Shown piece after piece: positions 37,489-45,746 of a stretch of DNA of 64,000 bases; within the stretch, counting starts at the first letter, position 1; each line of letters opens with the position of its first letter. The position numbers were made by a program, and so were the translations under genes. The notes under the pieces were generated by a model. That model did no database searches. It was not told the DNA's origin and worked only from the letters and a program-made list of their open reading frames with translations. This stretch comes from Bacteroides coprosuis DSM 18011 (lineage in GTDB: Bacteria > Bacteroidota > Bacteroidia > Bacteroidales > Bacteroidaceae), in assembly GCA_000212915.1 (NCBI GenBank), contig CM001167.1, positions 545,780-609,779 on the forward strand, given 5' to 3'.

Positions 37489-39261
37489 TTAAATTTTAGC
37501 TGTGGCCTTTTTAAGCCATTCTTGTTCTTTATTGTTTAAGTGTTTTGCTAAAGTATCATATACTTTCTTATGATAGTCATTTAGCCATTGAATTTCTTGG
37601 TCAGTTAATATTTCTTTAACAATTCCTTTTGTGCAAATAGGGCATAATGTAATAGTTTCAAATTTATAATAATTGCTATATAGACCATCTCCAAAAGGAA
37701 TAACTAATATTAAATTTTCAATTCTTACTCCATGACTATTATCTATGTATACCCCTGGCTCATTTGAAGTAAGCATGCCAAGGTGAAGGGGAATGGGGTT
37801 CTCATTCATTCGAATACTTTGAGGTCCTTCATGTACGCATAGAAAGTGTCCCACACCATGTCCTGTTCCATGTAGGAAGTTTTTTCTATTTTCCCAAAGA
37901 GGTAAACGTGCTAATATATCTATTTGACTACCTCTTGTGCCTTCTGGGAAAACCGCTCTAGCGAGTGCTATATGACCCTTTAAAACTAATGTGTAATCTA
38001 GTTTTTCTTCACTTGATAGCTCTCCTAAAGCAATTGTTCTTGTGATATCTGTTGTTCCATCTAAGTATTGTGCACCAGAGTCAACTAAAAGTAGCCCTTT
38101 TGGTTTTAAGGTTGCATTCGTATCCTGAGTTGCTTTATAATGTACTATAGCACCATGCTCTTTATATCCAGCAATAGTATCAAAGCTCTCTCCTATAAAC
38201 AAATCTTGCTGTGATCTCAATTTATAAAGCTGGTTAGAAATATCTATTTCTGTTATGGATGAGTTTATATTCGTCTCTAACCAAATTAGAAACTTTGTAA
38301 GAGCTATACCATCTTTAATCATTGCTCTTTTTATATTTTCTATCTCTTTTTTATTTCTGATAGCTTTTAATAAAGCTATGGGAGAAGGAGTTTCTTTTTT
38401 AACTACTGATCTTTGTAATGATTGAGTGAGTTTTACATTGGTAACTTTAGGGTCATACTGGATTTCTGTTTCATGTATTTTAGATAAGAATGGATAGATA
38501 TCTTTATATTCGTGTGTATTTATTGATTGATCCTTTAGGTATTTTTTAAGTTCATCCGATATTTTTTTACTATCAATAAATAAATCGCAAGATTTTTGAG
38601 AAAGAATAAGGTATGATATGACAACTGGGTTGTTCTGTATTTCTTGACCTCTAATATTTAATATCCATGCTATCTCATCCAGCGCAGTAATCAGGATTTT
38701 TTTAGAACTAGAAGTAATATATTTATCTCTAATTTCTTCTATTTTTGATTTAGAGCTCTTCCCTGCATATTTCTCATCATAGATATAAGCTTGAGATTTA
38801 GGTAGTTCTGGTCTATCATCCCATAACTCTTGTATTAGATTACTATCAGCATTCAAACTTAAATTAATCAACTCTTTCTCCCAAATTCTATATGTTTCAA
38901 TAGGTGTTGTTTCGCTATTTATACCAATATTAGACTTTGATGGAAGGTTTGATTTTAAGAACTGGGTTATTGTTGGAGTTTCTTTAAGTCCATCTTTATA
39001 AAGAATAATATTGGTGTTAGCTAATTGTTGCGATGCTTGTAAATAATATCTGGAGTCAGTCCATAGACCTGCTTTTGTTTGGGTTATGACCACAGTTCCT
39101 GCAGAACCAGTAAATCCACTAATCCATTCTCTTGTTTTCCAATGGTCTGGAATATATTCACTCATATGAGGATCACTGGTAGGGATAATGACAGCTTGTA
39201 AATCATGAGCTTGCATTTTTCCCCTAAGGTTATTAATGCGCTGCTTAATTTTTGAATTCAT
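37489..39261 (-). CDS. Aminopeptidase P family protein (M24B), long form
   Basis: Xaa-Pro aminopeptidase of 590 residues with two creatinase-like N-terminal domains (MQAHDLQAVIIPTSDPHMSEYIPDHW) and the M24 catalytic domain. Metal ligands: Asp in LLVDSGAQY and DGTTDITRT, His in HGTGHGVGHFL, Glu in SNEPGVY and GVRIENLI. It is not the same family branch as the split aminopeptidase P near the left end, which is shorter (about 455 residues when whole), but it may cover part of its function. Confidence 0.92.
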   Translation of the reverse strand: MNSKIKQRINNLRGKMQAHDLQAVIIPTSDPHMSEYIPDHWKTREWISGFTGSAGTVVITQTKAGLWTDSRYYLQASQQLANTNIILYKDGLKETPTITQFLKSNLPSKSNIGINSETTPIETYRIWEKELINLSLNADSNLIQELWDDRPELPKSQAYIYDEKYAGKSSKSKIEEIRDKYITSSSKKILITALDEIAWILNIRGQEIQNNPVVISYLILSQKSCDLFIDSKKISDELKKYLKDQSINTHEYKDIYPFLSKIHETEIQYDPKVTNVKLTQSLQRSVVKKETPSPIALLKAIRNKKEIENIKRAMIKDGIALTKFLIWLETNINSSITEIDISNQLYKLRSQQDLFIGESFDTIAGYKEHGAIVHYKATQDTNATLKPKGLLLVDSGAQYLDGTTDITRTIALGELSSEEKLDYTLVLKGHIALARAVFPEGTRGSQIDILARLPLWENRKNFLHGTGHGVGHFLCVHEGPQSIRMNENPIPLHLGMLTSNEPGVYIDNSHGVRIENLILVIPFGDGLYSNYYKFETITLCPICTKGIVKEILTDQEIQWLNDYHKKVYDTLAKHLNNKEQEWLKKATAKI

Positions 39262-39359
39262 AGTTTATAATTTTAGAGTATTTAGATATAGCAAAATTAA
39301 AAAAATATATAGGTGATGGGGTTATATAGTATTAATATACTGGAAAAAAAGCAGAAAGT

Positions 39360-39390
39360 TTTGAGAATTACGAAACTATGCTTAATTTTG
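39360..39390 (+). promoter_or_regulatory. Promoter of rpsU-xer-hpf
   Basis: TTTG at 39360-39363, a 19-base spacer and TAATTTTG at 39383-39390: a full consensus match. Transcription is expected from about 39397, leaving a 50-base leader. Confidence 0.75.
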
Positions 39391-39446
39391 CAAATTGAAA
39401 TAAAAACATTATTTTATAAATTCATTGTTAAACTAAATAATAGAAA

Positions 39447-39638
39447 ATGATTGTAGTACCTGTAAAAGAAGGCGAAAACATCGAAAGAGCTCTTAAAAAA
39501 TTTAAGAGAAAATTTGAGAGAACTGGAATCGTAAAAGAGTTAAGAAGAAGACAACAATACGATAAGCCATCAGTTCGTAATAGATTTAAAAGAGAACGTG
39601 CTATTTATGTTCAGCAATTAAAAGACCTAGAAGATTAA
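39447..39638 (+). CDS. rpsU: Ribosomal protein S21
   Basis: Small-subunit ribosomal protein of 63 residues, starting MIVVPVKEGENIERALKKFK and ending in a basic helix. It sits near the 3' end of 16S rRNA and influences initiation. It is first in a transcript with a tyrosine recombinase and a hibernation factor. A small CTCCC / GGGAG hairpin follows the stop codon. Confidence 0.95.
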   Translation: MIVVPVKEGENIERALKKFKRKFERTGIVKELRRRQQYDKPSVRNRFKRERAIYVQQLKDLED

Positions 39639-39710
39639 TATTTAACTCCCAATCTATGGGAGGAGATGAATTCTTTTTATTATATTCGTTATAGTCTAGT
39701 ACTAGAAGCG

Positions 39711-40595
39711 ATGATATATCTTGATAGATTTATAGACTATTTAAACTACGAAAGAAATTATTCTTCAAAAACAGTAAAAGCATATCGTAATGATATTGAA
39801 CAGTTTTTCCAGGATATGTGTTTTAATAGTGAAGAGTGTTCTTTGAAAGAGTTGAATGTATACAATGTTAGAAGCTGGATGGTTTCTTTGATGGATCAAG
39901 GATATTCGACGGCTTCTGTGAAACGAAAACTAAGTTCTCTCCGTGTGTTTTCTCGATATCTTTTGAAAATTGGGGAAATAAAATCGGATAAGTTGAAATT
40001 GGTTGAAGGACCAAAATCTGGAAAAAACTTGCCAGAGTTTATTCAAGCAAAGGATATGGATAAGCTTTTAGAGGGTGAGTTTTTCGAGAAAAACTTTGAG
40101 GGCTTTCGTGATAAGTTAATGATTGATATGTTTTATTCTACAGGAATTCGTTTAGCTGAATTAGTTGGGTTAAATGATAGTGATGTAGATTTAGTATCAA
40201 GGCAGATAAAAGTATTAGGTAAAGGAAATAAAGAAAGAGTCATTCCTTTTGGTTCTTCCTTGGCTGATAGCATTTGTGAATACTTGAAAGAGAGAAATAC
40301 TTCTATCGAAAATAGAAGTGGAGCTTTTTTTATTAGATCAAATGGTTTGAGGGTTTATCGAAATCTAGTATATAAGTCTGTTCAGTCTAGTTTATCAACC
40401 ATCTCAACATTAGTCAAATGCAGTCCTCATGTTTTGAGGCATAGCTTTGCGACTAATATGTTGAATAATGGTGCTGACCTACAAGTTATAAAAGAGATAT
40501 TAGGACATACTAGTTTATCGGCAACAGAAGTATACACTCATACGACGTTTAAAGAACTAAAAAAAGTTTATAATCAGGCTCATCCAAGAGCTTAA
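39711..40595 (+). CDS. Tyrosine recombinase XerC/XerD type
   Basis: Site-specific recombinase of about 294 residues. The N-terminal SAM-like core-binding domain (FIDYLNYERNYSSKTVKAYRND) is followed by the catalytic domain with Arg in STGIRLAELVGL, HVLRHSFATNML (His-x-x-Arg), LGHTSLSATEVYTHTT with the second His, and the nucleophile Tyr in VYTH. It probably resolves chromosome dimers at dif as a Xer protein. I chose the ATG at 39711; the in-frame ATG at 39666 is only two bases from its GGAGG and adds 15 odd residues. It lies 28-72 bases after rpsU, depending on the start. Confidence 0.88.
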   Translation: MIYLDRFIDYLNYERNYSSKTVKAYRNDIEQFFQDMCFNSEECSLKELNVYNVRSWMVSLMDQGYSTASVKRKLSSLRVFSRYLLKIGEIKSDKLKLVEGPKSGKNLPEFIQAKDMDKLLEGEFFEKNFEGFRDKLMIDMFYSTGIRLAELVGLNDSDVDLVSRQIKVLGKGNKERVIPFGSSLADSICEYLKERNTSIENRSGAFFIRSNGLRVYRNLVYKSVQSSLSTISTLVKCSPHVLRHSFATNMLNNGADLQVIKEILGHTSLSATEVYTHTTFKELKKVYNQAHPRA

Positions 40596-40612
40596 AAAAG
40601 GAGGTAACTATG

Positions 40613-40906
40613 ATGGAAGTAGGAATTCACTCTATTAATTTTGAGGCAAGAGAACACTTAGTGAACTTTGTTCAAGAGGGTGTAGATAAATTAGAACGTT
40701 TTTACGAAAATATACAGAAAGCTGAGGTGTTTTTAAAATTGAAGGCTGATCCCGCATTAAATAAAGAAGTGGGCATCCGCATTCATGTACCAGGAACTGA
40801 ATTATATGCTAGTAAAACTTGTGAGACTTTTGAAGAAGCAACTGATGAGGTGTTAGAAGCACTGATCAGACAGCTTAAAAAATATAAGGCTCGACAAGTT
40901 AGCTAA
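40613..40906 (+). CDS. hpf: Ribosome hibernation promoting factor (short HPF/RaiA family)
   Basis: A 97-residue protein that binds the decoding site of idle ribosomes. It has the beta-alpha-beta-beta-beta-alpha pattern of the family (VGIHSINFEAREHLVNFVQE through to DEVLEALIRQLKKYKARQ) and lacks the long C-terminal dimerisation domain. AAAAAGGAGG precedes two adjacent ATGs (40610 and 40613). Being next to rpsU fits a ribosome-related role. Confidence 0.88.
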   Translation: MEVGIHSINFEAREHLVNFVQEGVDKLERFYENIQKAEVFLKLKADPALNKEVGIRIHVPGTELYASKTCETFEEATDEVLEALIRQLKKYKARQVS

Positions 40907-40925
40907 TAAATAAATTGCAATTCGT

Positions 40926-40956
40926 TTTGCAGAAAAGAAATTAATATTTAAATTTG
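40926..40956 (+). promoter_or_regulatory. Promoter of the tRNA-tuf cluster
   Basis: TTTG at 40926-40929, a 19-base spacer and TAAATTTG at 40949-40956. It predicts transcription from about 40962, ahead of four tRNA genes and tuf. Confidence 0.75.
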
Positions 40957-40997
40957 CAGCCGTTTCACTAGAGTCATTGCAGAAATGGCTGCAAGTT
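40954..40997 (+). other. Leader inverted repeat upstream of the first tRNA
   Basis: TTGCAGCC (40954) pairs with GGCTGCAA, and inside it TTTC pairs with GAAA. The outer arm overlaps the -7 box, so only the inner part can be in the RNA. It might be a processing element for the tRNA transcript or a protein-binding site. Confidence 0.4.
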
Positions 40998-41005
40998 TAC
41001 TATAA

Positions 41006-41079
41006 GCCTCTTTAGCTCAGTTGGCCAGAGCACGTGATTTGTAATCTCGGGGTCGTTGGTTCGAATCCGACAAGAGGCT
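41006..41079 (+). tRNA. tRNA-Thr (anticodon TGT)
   Basis: Cloverleaf with acceptor GCCTCTT / AAGAGGC, anticodon loop TTTGTAA between CGTGA and TCTCG (not fully paired), and T loop GGTTCGAATCC. The CCA is not encoded. Confidence 0.93.
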
Positions 41080-41090
41080 CGAAATTTTAA

Positions 41091-41176
41091 GGGCAAATAC
41101 CAGAGTGGCCAAATGGGGCAGACTGTAAATCTGCTGGCTTATGCCTTCGGTGGTTCGAATCCATCTTTGCCCACCA
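41091..41176 (+). tRNA. tRNA-Tyr (anticodon GTA)
   Basis: Class II tRNA with a long variable arm. Acceptor GGGCAAA / TTTGCCC, anticodon loop CTGTAAA, T loop GGTTCGAATCC. The 3' CCA is encoded (41174-41176). Confidence 0.93.
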
Positions 41177-41202
41177 GCTTATCTTTGCCGATGAGTTGTA
41201 TT

Positions 41203-41275
41203 GCGGAAGTAGCTCAGTTGATAGAGCATTAGCCTTCCAAGCTGAGGGTCGCGGGTTTGAGCCCCGTCTTCCGCT
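41203..41275 (+). tRNA. tRNA-Gly (anticodon TCC)
   Basis: Acceptor GCGGAAG / CTTCCGC, D arm AGCTCAGTTGATAGAGC, anticodon loop CTTCCAA, T arm GCGGGTTTGAGCCCCGT. Confidence 0.94.
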
Positions 41276-41284
41276 CTATTGCTT

Positions 41285-41356
<72 letters not shown>

Positions 41357-41408
41357 CACAAAAAATTGTAAGTGCTGATTATTAATCAAATAAATAACAA
41401 GTAAAGCT

Positions 41409-42593
41409 ATGGCTAAAGAGAAATTCGTACGTACCAAACCACACGTAAATATTGGTACAATTGGTCACGTTGACCACGGTAAAACTACCTTGACCGCTGC
41501 TATCACTACAGTGTTAGGAAAAAAAGGTTTCTCTGAGACAAGATCATATGATCAAATTGATAACGCTCCAGAGGAAAAAGAAAGAGGTATTACTATTAAT
41601 ACTTCACATATTGAGTATGAAACAGCTAATCGTCACTACGCTCACGTTGACTGTCCAGGTCACGCTGACTACGTAAAAAACATGGTTACTGGTGCTGCTC
41701 AGATGGACGGTGCTATCATTGTAGTAGCTGCTACAGATGGTCCTATGCCTCAAACTCGTGAACATATTCTTCTTGCACGCCAAGTAAACGTTCCTCGTCT
41801 AGTTGTATTTATGAATAAATGCGATATGGTTGAAGACGAAGAAATGCTTGAACTAGTTGAAATGGAAATGAGAGAACTTCTTGACTTTTACAACTTTGAT
41901 GGAGATGAAACTCCTATTATTAGAGGATCTGCTCTAGGTGCTCTAGAAGGTGTTGAAAAATGGGAAGATAAGATCATGGAATTAATGGATGCTGTTGATA
42001 CTTGGATTCCATTGCCTCCACGTGATGTTGATAAACCATTCTTAATGCCAGTTGAAGACGTTTTCTCTATTACAGGTCGTGGTACAGTAGCGACAGGTCG
42101 TATTGAAGCAGGTCTTGTGAAAGTTGGTGATGAAGTTGAACTTCTAGGTCTTGGTGAAGATAGAAAATGCGTTGTAACAGGTGTTGAAATGTTCCGCAAA
42201 ATGTTGGACCAAGGTGAAGCTGGAGATAACGTAGGTTTATTACTTCGTGGTATTGAAAAGAGCGATATCAAACGTGGTATGGTTCTATGTCACCCAGGTC
42301 AAGTAAAACCTCATGATAAATTCCAAGCTGAGGTTTATATCTTGAAAAAAGAAGAAGGTGGACGTCATACTCCATTCCATAATAATTACCGCCCTCAATT
42401 CTATCTTCGTACAATGGACTGTACTGGAGAGATTACTCTTCCTGAAGGAGTTGAAATGGTAATGCCAGGTGATAACGTTACTATTAACGTTAAGCTTATC
42501 TATCCAGTTGCTCTTAACGTAGGTCTTCGTTTCGCTATTCGTGAAGGTGGACGTACAGTAGGTGCTGGTCAGATTACTAAGATTGTTGAATAA
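41409..42593 (+). CDS. tuf: Elongation factor Tu
   Basis: GTPase of 394 residues that brings aminoacyl-tRNA to the ribosome. G1 is [11 protein letters not shown]2 falls in [12 protein letters not shown]3 is DCPGHADY, G4 NKCD ([10 protein letters not shown]) and G5 SAL. Domains 2 and 3 are complete and end [10 protein letters not shown]. It follows four tRNA genes and precedes tRNA-Trp and secE, the usual Bacteroidetes order. It is probably cotranscribed with the tRNAs. Confidence 0.98.
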   Translation: MAKEKFVRTKPHVNIGTIGHVDHGKTTLTAAITTVLGKKGFSETRSYDQIDNAPEEKERGITINTSHIEYETANRHYAHVDCPGHADYVKNMVTGAAQMDGAIIVVAATDGPMPQTREHILLARQVNVPRLVVFMNKCDMVEDEEMLELVEMEMRELLDFYNFDGDETPIIRGSALGALEGVEKWEDKIMELMDAVDTWIPLPPRDVDKPFLMPVEDVFSITGRGTVATGRIEAGLVKVGDEVELLGLGEDRKCVVTGVEMFRKMLDQGEAGDNVGLLLRGIEKSDIKRGMVLCHPGQVKPHDKFQAEVYILKKEEGGRHTPFHNNYRPQFYLRTMDCTGEITLPEGVEMVMPGDNVTINVKLIYPVALNVGLRFAIREGGRTVGAGQITKIVE

Positions 42594-42612
42594 TCTGAAA
42601 AAACTAAATAAT

Positions 42613-42640
42613 GTCGGTTCTCTCTTAGAGTGAACCGACT
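42613..42640 (+). other. Hairpin between tuf and tRNA-Trp
   Basis: GTCGGTTC / GAACCGAC stem around an 11-base loop, without a T-run. It is better read as an RNA processing or weak pausing element than as a full terminator. Confidence 0.5.
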
Positions 42641-42645
42641 ATTCT

Positions 42646-42718
42646 ACGGGTGTAGTTCAGTTGGTAGAGCACTAGTCTCCAAAACTAGGTGTCGGGAGTT
42701 CGAGCCTCTCCGCCCGTG
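42646..42718 (+). tRNA. tRNA-Trp (anticodon CCA)
   Basis: Acceptor ACGGGTG / CGCCCGT, anticodon loop CTCCAAA in a CTAGT / ACTAG stem, T arm with GTTCGAGCC. It lies between tuf and secE, as in many bacteria. Confidence 0.94.
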
Positions 42719-42733
42719 CAAATCATAATTCAT

Positions 42734-42925
42734 ATGAAAAAGATTTTATTAAATATTAAAGAATCCTACGATGAACTTGTGCATAAAGTATCGTGGCCAT
42801 CTCGGTCTGAGTTAACTAATAGTGCAGTTGTAGTATTATCTGCTTCCCTAATAATTGCATTAGTAGTTAGCGGTATGGATTTCTGTTTTAGAACATTAAT
42901 GGAGAACGTTGTTTATCCAGGATAA
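42734..42925 (+). CDS. secE: Preprotein translocase subunit SecE
   Basis: Single-span membrane subunit of the SecYEG channel, 63 residues. MKKILLNIKESYDELVHKVSWPSRSELTNSAVVV is the amphipathic helix and conserved WPSR hinge, followed by one membrane helix. The ATG at 42734 is chosen because a longer frame would start inside tRNA-Trp. nusG follows after 17 bases with an AAGGAAGG sequence. Confidence 0.95.
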   Translation: MKKILLNIKESYDELVHKVSWPSRSELTNSAVVVLSASLIIALVVSGMDFCFRTLMENVVYPG

Positions 42926-42942
42926 AAAGGAAGGAATTATAA

Positions 42943-43485
42943 ATGTCTGAGAACCAAAACAAATGGTATGTTTTACGTGCCATCAGTGGAAAAGAGGCTA
43001 AGGTTAAAGAATATATCGAAGCTGAAATTAAAAATACTTCTCTTGGAGAGTATGTATCTCAGGTTTTGATCCCTACTGAAAAAGTAGCTCAGGTACGTAA
43101 CGGAAAACGAATTATAAAAGAAAGAAGTTACTTGCCAGGTTATATCTTGGTAGAAGCAAATCTTGTAGGTGAGGTCGCTCACCAACTAAGAAGTACTCCG
43201 AATGTAATCGGTTTTTTAGGAGGGATGGATAATCCTACTCCTTTGAGACAATCAGAAATCAACCGTATTCTCGGTACAGTAGACGAACTTCAAGAAGCTG
43301 CGGATAATATTGATATCCCATATCTTGTAGGTGATACTGTAAAGGTTACTTCGGGTCCTTTTAGTGGTTTCAGTGGTGACATTGAAGGAATTGATAAGGA
43401 CAAGAAGAAGCTAAAAGTTATGGTTAAGATCTTTGGTCGTAAAACACCATTAGAACTTGACTTTATGCAAGTGGAAAAAGAATAA
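42943..43485 (+). CDS. nusG: Transcription termination/antitermination factor NusG
   Basis: A 180-residue RNA polymerase-binding factor. The NGN domain starts NKWYVLRAISGKEAKVKEYIEAE and includes RSYLPGYILVEANL; the C-terminal KOW domain contains VGDTVKVTSGPFSGFSGDIEGID. It couples transcription to Rho or the ribosome. It lies in the secE-nusG-rplK order. Confidence 0.96.
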   Translation: MSENQNKWYVLRAISGKEAKVKEYIEAEIKNTSLGEYVSQVLIPTEKVAQVRNGKRIIKERSYLPGYILVEANLVGEVAHQLRSTPNVIGFLGGMDNPTPLRQSEINRILGTVDELQEAADNIDIPYLVGDTVKVTSGPFSGFSGDIEGIDKDKKKLKVMVKIFGRKTPLELDFMQVEKE

Positions 43486-43537
43486 TTAGTTGTTACGCTT
43501 TTTATGTCTTTTTTAAATTTTAAAATAAATAAAAATA

Positions 43538-43981
43538 ATGGCTAAAGAAATTGCTGGATTAATCAAGTTACAGATTAAAGGAGGCGCAGCAAACCCATCA
43601 CCTCCCGTTGGACCTGCTTTAGGTGCAAAGGGAATTAATATCATGGAGTTTTGCAAGCAGTTCAACGCCAGAACTCAAGACAAGGCTGGTAAGGTATTGC
43701 CAGTAATCATCACTTACTATACAGATAAGTCTTTTGATTTTATTATCAAGACTCCTCCTGTAGCGGTACAAATTCTTGAAGCTACAAAAGCTAAGAAAGG
43801 TTCAGCAGAACCAAACCGTAAAAAAGTGGCTGAGTTGACTTGGGAACAGGTGCAAACAATTGCTCAAGACAAAATGGTCGATTTAAATTGCTTTACAGTA
43901 GAAGCAGCTATGACAATGGTTGCAGGAACTGCTAGAAGTATGGGTATCTCTGTTAAAGGGGACTTCCCCACTAACATTTAA
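43538..43981 (+). CDS. rplK: Ribosomal protein L11
   Basis: Large-subunit stalk-base protein of 147 residues. The N-terminal domain has [36 protein letters not shown], and the C-terminal rRNA-binding domain ends [14 protein letters not shown]. First of the rplKAJL block. Confidence 0.97.
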   Translation: MAKEIAGLIKLQIKGGAANPSPPVGPALGAKGINIMEFCKQFNARTQDKAGKVLPVIITYYTDKSFDFIIKTPPVAVQILEATKAKKGSAEPNRKKVAELTWEQVQTIAQDKMVDLNCFTVEAAMTMVAGTARSMGISVKGDFPTNI

Positions 43982-43995
43982 AAACTTCAATTATA

Positions 43996-44709
43996 ATGGG
44001 AAAACTGACAAAAAATCAAAAATTGGCAGCTGAAAAAATTGAAGCAGGGAAAACATACTCTCTTAAAGAAGCTGCAGCTCTAGTAAAAGAAATTACTTTT
44101 ACAAAGTTTGATGCTTCTGTAGATATTGATGTGCGTTTAGGTGTTGATCCACGTAAAGCGAACCAAATGGTAAGAGGTGTTGTATCTTTGCCTCATGGTA
44201 CAGGTAAGCAAGTTCGTGTCTTAGTACTATGTACTCCAGACCAAGAAGAAGCTGCTAAAGAAGCTGGTGCTGACTATGTAGGTCTTGACGAATATATCGA
44301 TAAGATAAAAGGCGGATGGACTGACGTTGACGTAATCATAACTATGCCATCAATAATGGGTAAAATTGGTGCTCTAGGTAGAGTTCTAGGACCAAGAGGC
44401 TTGATGCCTAACCCAAAGAGTGGAACTGTGACAATGGATGTTGCTAAAGCTGTAAAAGAAGTAAAACAAGGTAAAATCGACTTTAGAGTTGATAAATCTG
44501 GTATTGTACATACTTCTATTGGTAAAATATCATTTACACCTCAGCAGATTTATGAAAATGCTAAGGAATTCATTTCAACATTGATTAAAATGAAACCAAC
44601 AGCAGCTAAAGGAACTTATCTTAAGAGTATTTATCTTTCTAGCACTATGAGTAAGGGTGTTAAAATAGACCCTAAATCCATTAGCGAAATCTTTAAAATA
44701 GAAGAATAA
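43996..44709 (+). CDS. rplA: Ribosomal protein L1
   Basis: L1-stalk protein of 237 residues that binds 23S rRNA and, in many bacteria, its own mRNA as a repressor. [20 protein letters not shown] and [18 protein letters not shown] are family signatures. Its stop codon overlaps the rplJ start by one base (TAATG), which implies translational coupling. Confidence 0.97.
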   Translation: MGKLTKNQKLAAEKIEAGKTYSLKEAAALVKEITFTKFDASVDIDVRLGVDPRKANQMVRGVVSLPHGTGKQVRVLVLCTPDQEEAAKEAGADYVGLDEYIDKIKGGWTDVDVIITMPSIMGKIGALGRVLGPRGLMPNPKSGTVTMDVAKAVKEVKQGKIDFRVDKSGIVHTSIGKISFTPQQIYENAKEFISTLIKMKPTAAKGTYLKSIYLSSTMSKGVKIDPKSISEIFKIEE

Positions 44710-45224
44710 TGAGAAAGGAAGATAAAGGAATTATTATAGAACAATTAGCTTCTGCAATTAAAGAATACGAGCACTTTTATATAGTTGACACTGCAGCAAT
44801 GAATTCAACTGCTACTAGTGAACTAAGAAGAGCTTGTTTTAAAGCTGAAGTTAAATTGATCGTAGCTAAGAATTCACTTTTAGTAAAAGCTTTTGAAAGT
44901 ATTGAAGGAGTAGATTACTCTCCAGTATTTACTTCGCTTAAAGGTACTACTGCAATTATGTTATCAAATGTTGCTAGTGCTCCTGCTAAGCTAATTAAAG
45001 ATAAAGCTAAAAATGGTATTCCTGGCTTAAAGGCTGCTTATGCAGAAGAAAGCTTCTACATCGGTGCTGAAAACCTTGAAGCTCTTATAAGCATCAAGAG
45101 TAAGGATGAGGTTATTGCTGATATTGTTGCATTGCTACAATCTCCAGCGAAAAATGTTATCTCAGCTCTTAAATCTGGTGGAGACACCCTTCACGGAGTT
45201 CTAAAAACTCTAGGTGAAAGATAA
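44709..45224 (+). CDS. rplJ: Ribosomal protein L10
   Basis: Stalk protein of 171 residues that carries the L7/L12 dimers. [41 protein letters not shown] at the N-terminus binds rRNA. It shares a base with the rplA stop codon, so the usual L10 leader site would have to lie inside rplA. Confidence 0.96.
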   Translation: MRKEDKGIIIEQLASAIKEYEHFYIVDTAAMNSTATSELRRACFKAEVKLIVAKNSLLVKAFESIEGVDYSPVFTSLKGTTAIMLSNVASAPAKLIKDKAKNGIPGLKAAYAEESFYIGAENLEALISIKSKDEVIADIVALLQSPAKNVISALKSGGDTLHGVLKTLGER

Positions 45225-45270
45225 AAACTGAATCAATAAAAAGTAAATAAACAATTAAAAAAATACAAAA

Positions 45271-45642
45271 ATGGCAGATTTGAAAGCTTTTGCAGAAGAA
45301 CTAGTTAACTTATCAGTGAAAGAAGTTAATGAACTTGCAACAATCCTAAAGGAAGAATACGGAATCGAACCTGCAGCTGCAGCTGTTGCTGTTGCTGGAC
45401 CAGCTGCTGCTGGTGAAGCTGTTGAAGAAAAAACATCTTTCGACGTAGTAGTAAAGAGCGCTGGCTCAGCTAAATTGAAAGTTGTAAAAGCAGTTAAAGA
45501 AGCATGTGGTTTAGGTCTAAAAGAAGCAAAAGACCTAGTTGACAATGCTCCTAGCACAGTTAAAGAAGGTTTAGCTAAAGACGAAGCAGAATCATTGAAA
45601 AAAGCATTAGAAGAAGCTGGAGCTGAAGTTGAACTTAAATAA
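45271..45642 (+). CDS. rplL: Ribosomal protein L7/L12
   Basis: Stalk protein of 123 residues that recruits translation GTPases. An N-terminal dimerisation helix, an Ala-rich hinge ([16 protein letters not shown]) and the C-terminal domain ([24 protein letters not shown]) are complete. A strong hairpin follows. Confidence 0.97.
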   Translation: MADLKAFAEELVNLSVKEVNELATILKEEYGIEPAAAAVAVAGPAAAGEAVEEKTSFDVVVKSAGSAKLKVVKAVKEACGLGLKEAKDLVDNAPSTVKEGLAKDEAESLKKALEEAGAEVELK

Positions 45643-45668
45643 GATTTTCCTGTTTATCAGGTAACTGC

Positions 45669-45705
45669 GGTTAAGAACCCTATTTTTAGGGTTCTTAACC
45701 TTTTT
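45669..45705 (+). terminator. Terminator/attenuator between rplL and rpoB
   Basis: GGTTAAGAACCCTA pairs perfectly with TAGGGTTCTTAACC, followed by TTTTT. It should reduce read-through from the ribosomal genes into rpoBC. Confidence 0.85.
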
Positions 45706-45746
45706 GTGTATATATTTAACATTAAGTTCTTCAAATTCAATAATCG

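Noticed and set aside
37489-39261. Possibility that the long M24 peptidase is the partner of the split aminopeptidase P
   Set aside because: It is complete, belongs to a different branch and has its own N-terminal domains.
39711-40595. Idea that the tyrosine recombinase here drives the 4.34-kb inversion
   Set aside because: It lies 35 kb away in a ribosomal operon and looks like a dif-type Xer; the breakpoint repeat is too short and has no Xer-site form. Nothing in the sequence links them.
41888-42271. 127-residue reverse frame inside tuf
   Set aside because: Shadow of a strongly codon-biased gene; no promoter or family resemblance.
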